DNA of 61,039 nt. It comes from CAUYUA01 sp963575675 (GTDB lineage Bacteria > Pseudomonadota > Alphaproteobacteria > Azospirillales > Azospirillaceae). The notes under the pieces were generated by a model. It ran no database searches and was not told the DNA's origin. It worked only from the letters and a program-made list of their open reading frames with translations. A program made the translations under genes and the position numbers. The stretch spans positions 1 to 61,039 of the forward strand of contig CAUYUA010000077.1 in the NCBI GenBank assembly GCA_963575675.1. Reading direction: 5' to 3'. How positions within the stretch are numbered: the stretch's first letter is position 1; every line of letters begins with the position of its first letter. Positions 9,760-19,203 of this stretch are shown one piece after another.

Positions 9760-9812
9760 GAAAATCAGATGGGGTCAGGGACTGTGTTCTTGAACTTATC
9801 TAGTTTTTATTC
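9760..9812. terminator. Degenerate short type-1 palindrome
   Basis: An eroded copy of the type-1 palindrome (AAAATCAGAT...TCAGGGACTGTGTTCTTG...ATCTAGTTTTT) between two convergent genes. The TAG stop codon of the kinase gene (CTA at 9800-9802 on the forward strand) lies inside its right arm. It probably serves as a bidirectional terminator. Confidence 0.6.
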
Positions 9813-11299
9813 AAAAGACGCATGTCATGTTGTTGATGAGGAAAAAGGACGGTCGCCGTCACGCCGCATCCTTGTTGACTGCTGATGCTCACCCATCCAT
9901 TGTGACGCTCGGCCAAAGCCTTCACCAAAGTCAATCCCAAGCCGGCGCCTTGGTGTGTTCGTGATAAAGCGGGAGCCGCTTGCCAAAAAGGCTGAAATAC
10001 GCGCAAAAGATCATCCGGCGCAATGCCTATTCCCGAGTCGGTGACTGTAATAAGCGTTCCTTCGGGGGCGTTGCGGGCTGAAAGCGTTACATGTCCATCT
10101 TCCGGAGTAAATTTTATCGCGTTCGACAATAAATTAAACAATATTCTATGTAACGCTTTGGGATCGGCGAAGACCGTTGTTTTCTCTGAAAGCGGATCAA
10201 TTTCGATAGTAATATTTGATTTCTCGGCAATGGGGGTTATTTGTTTCTGAATAGAAGAAAAAACGCGGGAGGTTTCAATAACTTCCGGTGCGAGAGGCAT
10301 GTGTCCGGTATCGAGATGCGTCAAATCGAGAATCTCATTGATGATTGCCAATAACTGTTGTCCGCTGGAGAGTATTTCAGAGGCGAAGTCCGCATGATGT
10401 GCAGAACCTTCATGATTAGAGGATTCTTCATGAATAATTTGCGAAAAGCCGATAATGGCGTTGAGAGGCGTGCGTAATTCGTGGCTGATGGTGCTTAGAA
10501 ATTGAGACTTCGCATGATTGGATTCCTCAGCGCGTTGTCGAGCGGAAATCAATTCGTCGTTGGAAATATCGCGCTGTTGTATCAAAAGTTGGTAGGCGTT
10601 CATTATCCCGTTGATTCTCTTCACCAAAAAACCAAGTTCGTCTTGCTCATGGCCTTTGGGGATTAAAAGGAGATTGCTGCCGACGCCATCTGGGTGGATG
10701 CAAGACAGGCTCTTGGAGATTGTTAATATCGGCCTAATCAACATAAAATAAAAAATCAGGGGGAGTGTTAAGCTGAGAAGTAAATTAAAGACAACGCGAG
10801 AAAAGATTCTCCTTTGCGCATGGTTCATAAACTCTACGGCGCAAAGATAAGTGTCAAGGACAATCGAAAGAAAGCCGACCTGAACGCGGCCTTCCGGAGA
10901 AGTAAAGCGGTTGTGGTAAAGCGGCAAGACGTAATGGACAGTTTCTCCAAATAATAAATTGGATAGAGTTCTAAACTCGTCGTTGACCAATGGATGAACG
11001 CGCTCGGCAAGAGGTTTTTTGTGTTCGTCACTAAGAACGGCGTAGTGAACAGGATGATAATTCATGAGTCCGTCTAGAACGGCCTCGGCGGCGCTGTGAT
11101 CCAGGTGAAAGGCTGCGTCGCTCGACGAAGATTCGACGGCTTTCGTGATGCTGGAAATGGTCCCCGTCATGTTTTCAAGGTAAGAGCGAAGGTCCCTGAG
11201 CATTTCTATTGCCGTAAACGATAGTCCAAATAATAGAGACAATAAAAATGTTGATATAGCTTGGCGAAATGACAAACTGTTTCTAAAAGATTTTTTCAT
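9800..11299 (-). CDS. Membrane sensor histidine kinase
   Basis: About 499 residues from the ATG at 11299, chosen because the TM helix follows at once (FRQAISTFLLSLLFGLSF); an in-frame Met at 11380 would add 27 polar residues. A periplasmic segment of about 130 residues is followed by a second TM (LLLSLTLPLIFYFMLI), a HAMP-like linker, HisKA (FLSTISHELRTPLNAIIGF) and an HATPase domain with N, G1 (DSGIGI) and G2 (GAGLGLTL) boxes. It converges on the HD-GYP regulator and may be its kinase. Confidence 0.9.
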   Translation of the reverse strand: MKKSFRNSLSFRQAISTFLLSLLFGLSFTAIEMLRDLRSYLENMTGTISSITKAVESSSSDAAFHLDHSAAEAVLDGLMNYHPVHYAVLSDEHKKPLAERVHPLVNDEFRTLSNLLFGETVHYVLPLYHNRFTSPEGRVQVGFLSIVLDTYLCAVEFMNHAQRRIFSRVVFNLLLSLTLPLIFYFMLIRPILTISKSLSCIHPDGVGSNLLLIPKGHEQDELGFLVKRINGIMNAYQLLIQQRDISNDELISARQRAEESNHAKSQFLSTISHELRTPLNAIIGFSQIIHEESSNHEGSAHHADFASEILSSGQQLLAIINEILDLTHLDTGHMPLAPEVIETSRVFSSIQKQITPIAEKSNITIEIDPLSEKTTVFADPKALHRILFNLLSNAIKFTPEDGHVTLSARNAPEGTLITVTDSGIGIAPDDLLRVFQPFWQAAPALSRTHQGAGLGLTLVKALAERHNGWVSISSQQGCGVTATVLFPHQQHDMRLLNKN

Positions 11300-11554
11300 C
11301 GTCGTATCTATTTCTTTGCATGTGTCGGGTGAATTTTTCGATTTTGTAGTGCTCTTGAGAGTTAAGTTAATGAAGCTCAACTTAGAAAATCTTTGTCTTT
11401 TGTCTCTGTGTATAATTATGTCTGGGGTGAATCCTACGAAGGCGAATTATTTCAGAAAGAGGGATAAGACGAAGGAATGGTTGTAGAATTTTATTGAAAA
11501 AAAACAGCGTTGGCGAGACGCTTGTAGGCAAGCGTCAATACTTTGGTTTGCAGC

Positions 11555-12199
11555 ATGCGAATAACAGTTCCTTTATTGATCCGAGCGTATTCATCGGGCA
11601 TATTTCCGATGGCGAGCAGCGCCGATGCGGATGAGCTGATGTGGTTTGATCCTGATCCTCGGGGGATTTTGCCGCTGGAAAGCTTCCATATTCCTCGGCG
11701 CTTGCGGCGCGTTGTTCGGTCTGAGCGGTTTGAGGTTCGGTCTGATTTTGATTTCGAAGCCGTGATTCGCGAATGCGCCGCGACGACGGAGCTGCGGCGG
11801 GAAACATGGATTAATGCGCAAATTCTCTCATTGTATTGTGATCTTCATCGTTTGGGGTTGGCGCACAGCGTTGAATGTTGGCGCCAAGGCCGATTGGTTG
11901 GTGGCCTTTATGGCGTGTCGCTGGGAGGGGTGTTCTTTGGGGAGAGCATGTTTTCGCGAGAGACTGACGCCAGCAAAGTGGCGTTGACGCATTTAGTCGC
12001 GCGATTGCGGGCGGCGGGGTATCGGATGTTGGATGCGCAGTATGTGACGTCGCATTTGGCGCGGTTTGGCGCGGTTGCGATTCCACGTGAGGAATATCAT
12101 CGGTGTTTGGAAGAGGCTCTGACATATAAAACAAATTTTAGGGATGTTGATATGGATGCGGCTTTGACGGCGTTGTGGGAGAGCGTGTCGGTTGATTAA
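11555..12199 (+). CDS. aat: Leucyl/phenylalanyl-tRNA--protein transferase
   Basis: About 214 residues. The enzyme moves Leu or Phe from tRNA to proteins with N-terminal Arg or Lys, marking them for ClpAP (N-end rule). Visible family segments are AYSSGIFPMA, WFDPDPRGILPL, WINAQILSLYCDLH, VGGLYGVSLGGVFFGESMFS and LDAQYVTSHLARFGA. The ATG at 11555 matches the usual alphaproteobacterial start; a TTG at 11543 is also in frame. It ends within two bases of a type-1 palindrome. Confidence 0.95.
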   Translation: MRITVPLLIRAYSSGIFPMASSADADELMWFDPDPRGILPLESFHIPRRLRRVVRSERFEVRSDFDFEAVIRECAATTELRRETWINAQILSLYCDLHRLGLAHSVECWRQGRLVGGLYGVSLGGVFFGESMFSRETDASKVALTHLVARLRAAGYRMLDAQYVTSHLARFGAVAIPREEYHRCLEEALTYKTNFRDVDMDAALTALWESVSVD

Positions 12200-12200
12200 A

Positions 12201-12250
12201 ATTAAAAGGGTCTAGGAACACAGTCCCTGGACCCTTTTAATCTTTTTATT
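12201..12250. terminator. Short type-1 palindrome, bidirectional terminator
   Basis: The arms ATTAAAAGGGT and ACCCTTTTAAT flank the core CTAGGAACACAGTCCCTGG, with a T-rich tail. It lies between convergent aat and the PilZ chemoreceptor gene, so it can end both transcripts. Confidence 0.85.
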
Positions 12251-12289
12251 CTATTTTTAATCCCATCCCCGTTCCGGAGACGCTCGCGT

Positions 12290-14632
12290 TCATCCATGCA
12301 ATTTTTTGACTTTGTCTATAATAGTCTCCATCAAAACCAGATGAGAATCGTCCATTGGGAACTGCACTCGGGTTCCTTGTGAAGAAACACCCGCGACTCT
12401 GCCTTTTAATCGCCGATCAATTCCCGACATATCAATTTCCACCAAGGCCCCGGAGGCTGCCTCTATCGGGCGATCGAACCAAACGCCTCCAATTGAAATA
12501 TTTGTTACCGTTCCTGTTGTTGTTGTGTTTCCGGTAGATATCTTTGTCGATATATTCACGACCAAACGTTGGAATTCGTGACGTTCTCCGGCGCTTCGAA
12601 TCGCTTCTAAAAACTCTTTTACTTCCACGCTCAACCGAGAGGATTGTTCCGACATGCTGAAGGCCGCTTCTTGCACTTCTGAAGCCGCCTCTCGCGTTTG
12701 AGACGCAGAATCGCGAACTCCGGCGATGTTTTGAGCAATCTCTTGCGTGCTGGATGCGACAATCTCTACATTGCGTGCGATCTCATTGGTCGCCGCGTTT
12801 TGTTCGGTGACGGCGGCGGCGATGTCGCCGGAGTTTTGGTGAATGTCGGTTACGGTCTTGCTGATCAGATGAATCGCCTCGGCCGTGTCCGAGATTGAAG
12901 TTTGAATCTCATTGATTTGAAGCGAAATTTCCTCGGTGGCGCGTTGCGTTTGATTCGACAAGGTCTTGACCTCTCCGGCGACCACGGCGAATCCTTTTCC
13001 GGCCTCTCCGGCGCGAGCGGCTTCAATAGTGGCGTTAAGCGCCAACAGATTGGTTTGCGAGGCAATTCCGGCGATGATGCTGACGACGCTGCCGATTTTT
13101 TCCGAAACATCGCGCAGAGTCGACATTCTCTCGGAGACCGCTTGCGCTTGTTTGCGGGCTTTATCGGCCACGCCGGTGGAGCTGTTAACCAAGCGATCAA
13201 TTTCGCTGATTGCAGCGGTGAGCTGTTGAGCGGCGGAAGCCACCGCCTGCACGTTTTGACTGGTGCGCTCAACTGCGTTGGAGACGAGATTGGCTTGTCG
13301 ATCCGTATTTTCCGCCTCTTTGTTCATAGACAGAGCCGTTCCGCCCATGTGGGAGGTGGCGGAGGTTAGGCTGCGGAAAACGCCGGAGACGCTGGCTCCG
13401 AACATCTCGATCATGTCATCGATCTCGGATTGTCGCCGCGCCCGTTGATTTTCCTGCTCGACCTGGTTTTTTTGCAAGGCGATGTTCTCTAAGGCGTTGA
13501 GCTTGAACACCTCTACGGCTTGCGCCATTTTGCCGATTTCATCGAGATTGTCTAAGGCGGGCACGTTCACCGAGAGATCGCCATCGGCTAGTTTTCCCAT
13601 TGTGTTGGTCATTTCGTTTAAAGGACGCACGATTCCCAGCGCGATCACTCCGGCCGCGATCAATCCTATAGTGATTGCTCCGGCGGAGCCCCATAAGATT
13701 ATATGCCGCAAGTTGTCCATTTGTTGATCCATCTCTTCATCCATGCGAACCAGACGCTGTTGCATTTCGTTCGACAAAGATTCAGACATTTGCGCGAATT
13801 CTGCGCTTCCTTTCAGAAGCTTGTTGTTGACTTCATGATCGACGACCAAGGCCGCGTCACGAAGCCGTTTGCCGGCTTGTTCGTAGCGCTCGATGGCGTT
13901 GTTCAGCTTTTGAATAATCGCGGAAGGCAACCCGGAGTTTTGCGTGTTTGCTTTGAATTCGGCTGCGGCGTTGAAAATCGGTTGAAAAACTTGTTCTTTC
14001 CCACCGCCTGAAGTGGGCTCGGGCAAGCTGTACACGATTCCCGATAGGGACTCGCGCGCGATTTGCGCTCTCCGCAGAGTGTCGCGAATTTCCCATAAAT
14101 GTTTTTGGATCAAAACGGCTTCTGGTTGTTCGCCGACAATTTGTTTTTCCGCGCTTTCCAGAGCGCTTGAAATATCGCGCTCGATGTTGGGCATTATTTC
14201 GCGCAACATCTTGTTTCTCTCGTTTTGCTTTTCTTGAACGACGTCGAACACGCTGATATAATTTTTAAGTATGCTCAGTAATTGTTTGGCAATTTCCATT
14301 CGTCGTTCGGATCGAAAGCTTTTGGTTAACGCATTTAGATTGGTTTCTAAATTTTGCCGATGGACGGCAATTTTCTGAAGAGTTTTTTCTGGATTTTCTC
14401 CGACCAGAAAGCCGAGGACATAACGACGCAGTCCAAATAAATCGCCATCGATGCGCAACACTAGATTGGTGTTGACGGAAACTCGGACATATTCTCCTTG
14501 ATCTTTCTCTGTGCGGACAAACCCGGTGTAGGACACAAACGAAACAATGCATAGTAGCGATAAAACAATAAGAAAACCGCCATAAATCCGAACGGGAACG
14601 CGGACTCGTCCCATGATATTGTTGATCGTCAT
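12290..14632 (-). CDS. Methyl-accepting chemotaxis protein with C-terminal PilZ domain
   Basis: About 780 residues from the Met at 14632 (an upstream Met at 14704 is possible). It has a TM near residues 12-35, a helical periplasmic region of about 280 residues, a second TM (ILWGSAGAITIGLIAAGVIALGIV), HAMP, and an MCP signalling hairpin with TNLLALNATIEAARAGEAGKGFAVVA. The last ~85 residues form a PilZ domain with NISIGGVWF. PilZ domains bind c-di-GMP, and PilZ-tailed receptors link c-di-GMP to taxis, as in Azospirillum Tlp1. The usual RxxxR element is imperfect here (RHEFQR), so binding should be tested. Confidence 0.92.
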   Translation of the reverse strand: MTINNIMGRVRVPVRIYGGFLIVLSLLCIVSFVSYTGFVRTEKDQGEYVRVSVNTNLVLRIDGDLFGLRRYVLGFLVGENPEKTLQKIAVHRQNLETNLNALTKSFRSERRMEIAKQLLSILKNYISVFDVVQEKQNERNKMLREIMPNIERDISSALESAEKQIVGEQPEAVLIQKHLWEIRDTLRRAQIARESLSGIVYSLPEPTSGGGKEQVFQPIFNAAAEFKANTQNSGLPSAIIQKLNNAIERYEQAGKRLRDAALVVDHEVNNKLLKGSAEFAQMSESLSNEMQQRLVRMDEEMDQQMDNLRHIILWGSAGAITIGLIAAGVIALGIVRPLNEMTNTMGKLADGDLSVNVPALDNLDEIGKMAQAVEVFKLNALENIALQKNQVEQENQRARRQSEIDDMIEMFGASVSGVFRSLTSATSHMGGTALSMNKEAENTDRQANLVSNAVERTSQNVQAVASAAQQLTAAISEIDRLVNSSTGVADKARKQAQAVSERMSTLRDVSEKIGSVVSIIAGIASQTNLLALNATIEAARAGEAGKGFAVVAGEVKTLSNQTQRATEEISLQINEIQTSISDTAEAIHLISKTVTDIHQNSGDIAAAVTEQNAATNEIARNVEIVASSTQEIAQNIAGVRDSASQTREAASEVQEAAFSMSEQSSRLSVEVKEFLEAIRSAGERHEFQRLVVNISTKISTGNTTTTGTVTNISIGGVWFDRPIEAASGALVEIDMSGIDRRLKGRVAGVSSQGTRVQFPMDDSHLVLMETIIDKVKKLHG

Positions 14633-14737
14633 GATATTATCCTTGGTCGTTGTGTTCGGGACGTTGTCTTGGAATTTGTCTGAAAAAATCATTGACGTCA
14701 TCAAATTGGAATCGATGATGCGTTTTTTTGATTAAAG

Positions 14738-14820
14738 CCAAAACTCCACACGATCCTCGGTGATGTCTTTATCAAGTGACGATTTCGAGTTTATAAAACT
14801 CGAAGCGTGTGGAGCTTTTG
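14738..14820. terminator. Nested inverted repeat downstream of receiver gene
   Basis: The outer arms CTCCACACG (14744-14752) and CGTGTGGAG (14806-14814), with flanking A and T runs, enclose a perfect inner palindrome, TTCGAGTTT-ATA-AAACTCGAA (14784-14804). It lies past the stop of the receiver gene and before the chemoreceptor start on the reverse strand. It may be a terminator with a long loop, an attenuator, or a small structured RNA. Confidence 0.5.
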
Positions 14821-14937
14821 TTGGCGTCTTTTTTCAATTTGATGACATTGTCGATGATGCGCCGGGCTTTGTTCTCTGGTTCCTCGGAAATGGGAGCGTT
14901 TTTTGTCGAGCGCTCTTTGAGCGCAAGTTGTGCTTGA

Positions 14938-15318
14938 TCAAGACGCCACCTTGTTCTGTAACAATTTTTGGACTGTCGCCAGGAGGTCAGCGTTATTGAA
15001 GGGTTTGGCCAAGGTTGCGTCGGCTTTCAACCGCGCCATGTGCAAAGCGATGTAGGCCGACATTTTAGAGCCGCCGCCGGAAATCGCTAAAATCGGCGGG
15101 CGTTCTTTTTGTTCGGTTAAAGCGATGATTACTTCTGTGCCGTCTTTTTCCGGCATAAGAATATCTGTGATCACCAAATCAAACCGAGCGAACTTCACAG
15201 CGGATAGGCCTTCTTCTCCATTGTCCGCCTGAGTGACGGTGTGGCCGGCAGATTGCAGAACTTCAACAATGGCTTCGCGAACGTCTTCGACATCTTCAAT
15301 CACTAGAATGTTCGCCAT
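14938..15318 (-). CDS. Single-domain response regulator
   Basis: A 126-residue CheY-like receiver. It has the acidic pair in ILVIEDVED, phospho-acceptor Asp in VITDILMPEKDG, Ser in ILAISGGG and Lys in ATLAKPF. There is no output domain. It follows the PAS kinase by about 150 bases on the same strand, suggesting a kinase-regulator pair. Confidence 0.93.
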   Translation of the reverse strand: MANILVIEDVEDVREAIVEVLQSAGHTVTQADNGEEGLSAVKFARFDLVITDILMPEKDGTEVIIALTEQKERPPILAISGGGSKMSAYIALHMARLKADATLAKPFNNADLLATVQKLLQNKVAS

Positions 15319-15465
15319 GAAAATCTCCGTTTTTGTTGCGCCCGATGTGTGAGGACGCCGTGTTTTGGCGCTGGCGCAGAGTGTTGTCGATCAAGAAACA
15401 TCTTCACTGCTCGTTTCTATAGATTGCGCTTTTTTACAATCGGCGCAATCCATAGAATGGGCGCG

Positions 15466-17088
15466 TCAGGAAGATAGTTGGAGCGATCGTGGAACATAGA
15501 TCATGACGGTCGTTCCTCGTCCCGGGGCGCTGTCGACGGTGATCGCGCCTCTCCAGCCCTTGACGATCCCGTAAACCACCGACATGCCCAAGCCTGTGCC
15601 TTGTCCGGGAGGTTTGGTGGTGAAGAACGGTTCGAACAAACGCGCCATGTTTTCGGGTTTAATGCCGGCTCCGGCGTCACGCACGGCAACTGCGTAGAAC
15701 TCTCCAGGAGTCACATCCAACGCGCGCGCGCCGTCCGCAGAAACACAGGTCGTGCGGAGTTCGAAACGAATGATGCCTTTGCCGCCCATGGCGTAAGCGG
15801 CGTTGGTCGCCAAATTGGCCAGAACTTGCGTGATTTCGGTGGGGTTGACGACTGCGTTGCCGGAAAGAGACTCCAGGCCGTCAACGATGATGTTGACGGT
15901 GGCGGGCAACAGCGCTCTCACAAAGTCCAGTGCGTCGCGTAGAGCGCCCACGATTTCCACGGGTCCGATTTCGTCACCCGCTGTGCGAGAAAACATCAAG
16001 ACGTTTCGCACGACTTCGCGCGCTCGTTCGGCGTTGTTGAGCACTTTTCCGAGCCGTCGTCGGAGCCCTTCTTGATCTTCGGACAGAGAGTTTAGCGTGA
16101 TTTCGGTGAACGAGATCACGGGTTGAAGCAAATTGTTGATCTCGTGAGACACGCCGGCGGCCAATTGTCCCAAGGCTTCGAGCTTTTGGCGATCTTGATT
16201 GACGCGCTGTTCTGCTTTCTTTTGAGTGATGTCGTTATGAAATCCGATGAAGGCGCTGAGAGAATCTTGAGTGAATATCGGAGACAGCACATACTCGACC
16301 CACATCGATTGGCCGTTTCGACATTGATACAGAATTTCGGTTTGGGTCGGCTCTCCGGCGATCATGGCGTTGTTCAGCTTTGCGACGGCTGTAGAGTCGA
16401 CGTTCGGGTCGTAAAAGAAATTGCCGGGTTGTCCGATTGCTTCCGACAATTTGTAGCCGGTCATCGCGCAAAAGGCTTTATTGACGTAAATCAAAGGGTA
16501 GCCCGGCGCAACGGCGTCGATGATGGTTACGCCGACGATGCTGGCGTCGATTGCGGAGCTTAACAGATGATTGACGTGCGCTAAGTCGCGCCAAGCTCTT
16601 TCTCGTTTTAGCGTTTCTGTGACGTTGGAGGCGCTGCCGCGATATCCCGAGAACGCGCCATTTGCATCAAAAACCGGCAATCCGGAGCAGCGAATGCAAA
16701 TCGTGTGTTTCGGCGAGGCGGACATCATTAATGTAAGGTCAAAAAACGGCTCCTGCGCATCGAGCGCCTGATTCAGATGCTTTTCATCGGCTTCTTCATC
16801 AGTTTCCATGTCGTCGCCGCGCAACAACATATCCTTTAGATTGCGCCCGAGAACCGTGTCCGGCGACGCGCCTGTTAGCGCCGCATAGCGGTCGGAAACC
16901 CATGTCAACAGGCCTAAAGCGTTGCATTCCCATAGCCAATGTCGAGGAAACAGCGCTGCGTCGGCGTGTGAATTTCTATTTTTATCGTCGTTTTTGTCTG
17001 CGCGCCCGTCCATCACGGAAAAGCCGAGTTTGTGTCTGACAGCTTGGACTTTACCATCTTTTGTCGAGCAAACAAATATAATTTTCAT
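15466..17088 (-). CDS. Cytoplasmic PAS-PAS sensor histidine kinase
   Basis: A 540-residue soluble kinase without TM helices. It has two PAS/PAC units (about residues 45-165 and 170-295; the second has the YVNKAFCAMTGY segment common in PAS sensors), a HisKA box (QLAAGVSHEINNLLQPVISF) and an HATPase with DAGAGI and GQGTGLGMSVVYGI boxes. It resembles NtrB/FixL-type kinases. The start may be the Met at 17088 or a later Met near MDGRADKN. Probable partner: the receiver at 14938-15318. Confidence 0.9.
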   Translation of the reverse strand: MKIIFVCSTKDGKVQAVRHKLGFSVMDGRADKNDDKNRNSHADAALFPRHWLWECNALGLLTWVSDRYAALTGASPDTVLGRNLKDMLLRGDDMETDEEADEKHLNQALDAQEPFFDLTLMMSASPKHTICIRCSGLPVFDANGAFSGYRGSASNVTETLKRERAWRDLAHVNHLLSSAIDASIVGVTIIDAVAPGYPLIYVNKAFCAMTGYKLSEAIGQPGNFFYDPNVDSTAVAKLNNAMIAGEPTQTEILYQCRNGQSMWVEYVLSPIFTQDSLSAFIGFHNDITQKKAEQRVNQDRQKLEALGQLAAGVSHEINNLLQPVISFTEITLNSLSEDQEGLRRRLGKVLNNAERAREVVRNVLMFSRTAGDEIGPVEIVGALRDALDFVRALLPATVNIIVDGLESLSGNAVVNPTEITQVLANLATNAAYAMGGKGIIRFELRTTCVSADGARALDVTPGEFYAVAVRDAGAGIKPENMARLFEPFFTTKPPGQGTGLGMSVVYGIVKGWRGAITVDSAPGRGTTVMIYVPRSLQLSS

Positions 17089-17156
17089 GAGTTTGAATCA
17101 AGTGGCCGGTTTTTGACTTTTTTTGAATAAAAATTAGCGCGCAGTAAAAAAATAAT

Positions 17157-17278
17157 AAATTAAAAAGTCTGGGGACTGAGTTTCTGGCCGGAGGGGGCAT
17201 AAGGAAGAGAGCGGAAGCTTCCCTTATTCGCGAAGCGATTTTTCACCGGAACCGTTTATTTCACCGGAACCTTTTATT
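17157..17278. repeat. Type-1 element, left half only
   Basis: It begins TTAAAAAGTCTGGGGACTGAG, continues through GGCATAAGG, a GAGCGGAAGCTTCCC mini-hairpin and TTATTCGCGAAGCGAT, and then stops. A short tandem of CACCGGAACC...TTTATTT follows. The right arm is missing, so this copy appears truncated. It sits in the divergent space between the PAS kinase and guaA. Confidence 0.7.
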
Positions 17279-17387
17279 TGTGTCGTTGTTTTTTTCTCTG
17301 CCGCAAGAGTGGCGTTCAACGGTGAATCCTGTCAAATTGCTTTCAAAACTCTTTTGCGTCGAAAATGCGGCTATGAGGACGAAGGCG

Positions 17388-18938
17388 ATGAGCGCCGACA
17401 AAATTTTAATTCTCGATTTTGGTTCCCAAGTCACCCAGTTGATCGCCCGCCGTGTTCGCGAAGAGGGCGTCTATTGCGAGATTCTGCCCTATAATGTTGA
17501 TCCTGAACGTATTCGCGTTTTTGCTCCATGTGGGGTTATCCTCTCTGGCGGCCCGGCGTCGGTTCTTGAAGCGGCGTCTCCGCGCATTCCCGAGATCGTT
17601 TTTAACCTCGGCGTTCCCGTGTTGGGGATTTGTTATGGCCAGCAAGCGATGTGCGTGCAGCTTGGCGGCGCGGTGGAGGGTGGACATAATCGAGAGTTCG
17701 GTCGAGCCGAGATCGAAGTGGTCGGCGAATGCGCTTTGCTGGAGGGGCTATGGTCGGTTGGCCGGCGTGAAACGGTATGGATGAGTCATGGCGATCGCGT
17801 CACTCGTCTTCCGGAAGGATTTCGCCCGGTGGCGGTCAGCGAGGGCGCTCCTTTCGCCATTACGGCTGATGATCAAAGACGCTATTACGGCGTGCAGTTT
17901 CATCCGGAGGTTGTTCATACGCCTCAGGGGGGGCGGCTTTTGGCGAATTTCACGCGGCGAGTGGTGGGATGTTCGGGCTCCTGGACCATGGCGGCGTTCC
18001 GTGAATTGGCGATTGAGCGGATTCAACATCTGGTCGGCGATGGAAAAGTGATTTGCGGCTTGTCCGGCGGCGTTGACAGCGCGGTCGCGGCCGTGTTGTT
18101 GCACGAGGCTGTTGGCGAACGCTTAACCTGCATCTTTGTTGACACGGGCCTGATGCGCGCCGGCGAAGCCGAAGAGGTGGTTTCTCTGTTCCGAGACCAC
18201 TATAACATTCCGCTGGTTCATCGCGACGCCTCGGCGCTGTTTTTGGAGCGTTTGTCGGGGGTTTCGGATCCCGAGCGCAAGCGTAAGATCATTGGGGCGA
18301 CCTTTATCGACGTGTTCGAAGAAGATGCGCGCGGCGTTGGCGGCGCGGGCTTTTTGGCGCAAGGCACCTTGTATCCGGACGTGATCGAGAGTGTGTCCGT
18401 CACCGGAGGTCCGAGCGTCACCATAAAATCACATCACAACGTCGGTGGTTTGCCCGAGCGCATGAATTTGCGGTTGGTGGAGCCGTTGCGTGAATTGTTC
18501 AAAGACGAGGTGCGTCGTTTAGGGCGCACGCTGGGGTTGCCGGAAGCGTTTGTTGGTCGTCATCCTTTTCCCGGGCCTGGTTTGGCGATTCGTATTCCCG
18601 GTGAGATCACAAACGAGAAGTTGGAGATTCTTCGGCGCGCCGATGCGATCTATTTGGAGGAAATTCGAGCCGCCGGGCTTTATGACCAAATTTGGCAAGC
18701 TTTCGCCGTATTGTTGCCGGTGCGCACTGTTGGCGTTATGGGCGATGGGAGATCATACGACTATGCTTTGGCGTTGCGTGCGGTGACTTCTACGGATGGC
18801 ATGACGGCCGACTTTTTCCGATTTGATCATGATTTCTTGGCGCGGACGGCGACTCGAATTATTAACGAGGTGAGAGGCATTAATCGTGTGACTTATGATG
18901 TCACCAGCAAACCGCCGGGAACTATTGAATGGGAGTAA
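17388..18938 (+). CDS. guaA: GMP synthase (glutamine-hydrolysing)
   Basis: About 516 residues from the ATG at 17388, which directly precedes the family start SADKILILDFGSQ; in-frame Mets at 17373 and 17280 lie upstream. The enzyme makes GMP from XMP, glutamine and ATP. It has a class I amidotransferase domain with the catalytic Cys in GICYGQQ (about residue 81) and the His/Glu of VQFHPEV, an ATP-pyrophosphatase domain with GLSGGVDSAVAA near residue 225, and a C-terminal dimerisation domain (TSKPPGTIEWE ending). Complete and normal. Confidence 0.97.
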   Translation: MSADKILILDFGSQVTQLIARRVREEGVYCEILPYNVDPERIRVFAPCGVILSGGPASVLEAASPRIPEIVFNLGVPVLGICYGQQAMCVQLGGAVEGGHNREFGRAEIEVVGECALLEGLWSVGRRETVWMSHGDRVTRLPEGFRPVAVSEGAPFAITADDQRRYYGVQFHPEVVHTPQGGRLLANFTRRVVGCSGSWTMAAFRELAIERIQHLVGDGKVICGLSGGVDSAVAAVLLHEAVGERLTCIFVDTGLMRAGEAEEVVSLFRDHYNIPLVHRDASALFLERLSGVSDPERKRKIIGATFIDVFEEDARGVGGAGFLAQGTLYPDVIESVSVTGGPSVTIKSHHNVGGLPERMNLRLVEPLRELFKDEVRRLGRTLGLPEAFVGRHPFPGPGLAIRIPGEITNEKLEILRRADAIYLEEIRAAGLYDQIWQAFAVLLPVRTVGVMGDGRSYDYALALRAVTSTDGMTADFFRFDHDFLARTATRIINEVRGINRVTYDVTSKPPGTIEWE

Positions 18939-18992
18939 TCTTGATCGAGCGGTGGAGAAAGATGTAACTCTGCAAGAAAAAAACAGCAAAAA

Positions 18993-19050
18993 AACGGGTT
19001 CCAAGGGTGTCCCTTGGCTGGGGGGCGGGGGGACTGGTCCCCCCGACATT
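18993..19050 (+). repeat. Type-3 dispersed repeat, copy 1
   Basis: A G-rich unit with the hairpin CCAAGGGTGTCCCTTGG followed by GGGGGGACTGGTCCCCCCGAC. A second copy is at 60930-60985. It is adjacent to a reversed type-2 copy. Confidence 0.7.
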
Positions 19051-19120
19051 GGTTCCGGCAAGGAAACTCGATGTTGTTTATACTCCGTTCACCCAAGAAC
19101 TCAAAAAAATGCAAAGATAA

Positions 19121-19167
19121 AGAAAGGCCTGGGCTCCGCCCTGGACTCGCCTTTGGAAGCCATGACT
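19121..19167 (-). repeat. Type-2 dispersed repeat, copy 2 (reverse)
   Basis: On the reverse strand it reads CTTCCAAAGGC, TCCAGGGCGGAGCCCAGG, CCTTTCTTT. It matches the copies at 1-56 and 54649-54707 but lacks the internal GGCCTTTGGC hairpin half. Confidence 0.7.
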
Positions 19168-19203
19168 TGAAGATAATTGTTCGAGAGAGGGGAGAGGAGA
19201 AAA

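Noticed and set aside
17157..17278. Riboswitch in the guaA leader
   Set aside because: The region is a half copy of the type-1 repeat; no purine or guanidine riboswitch consensus was visible.
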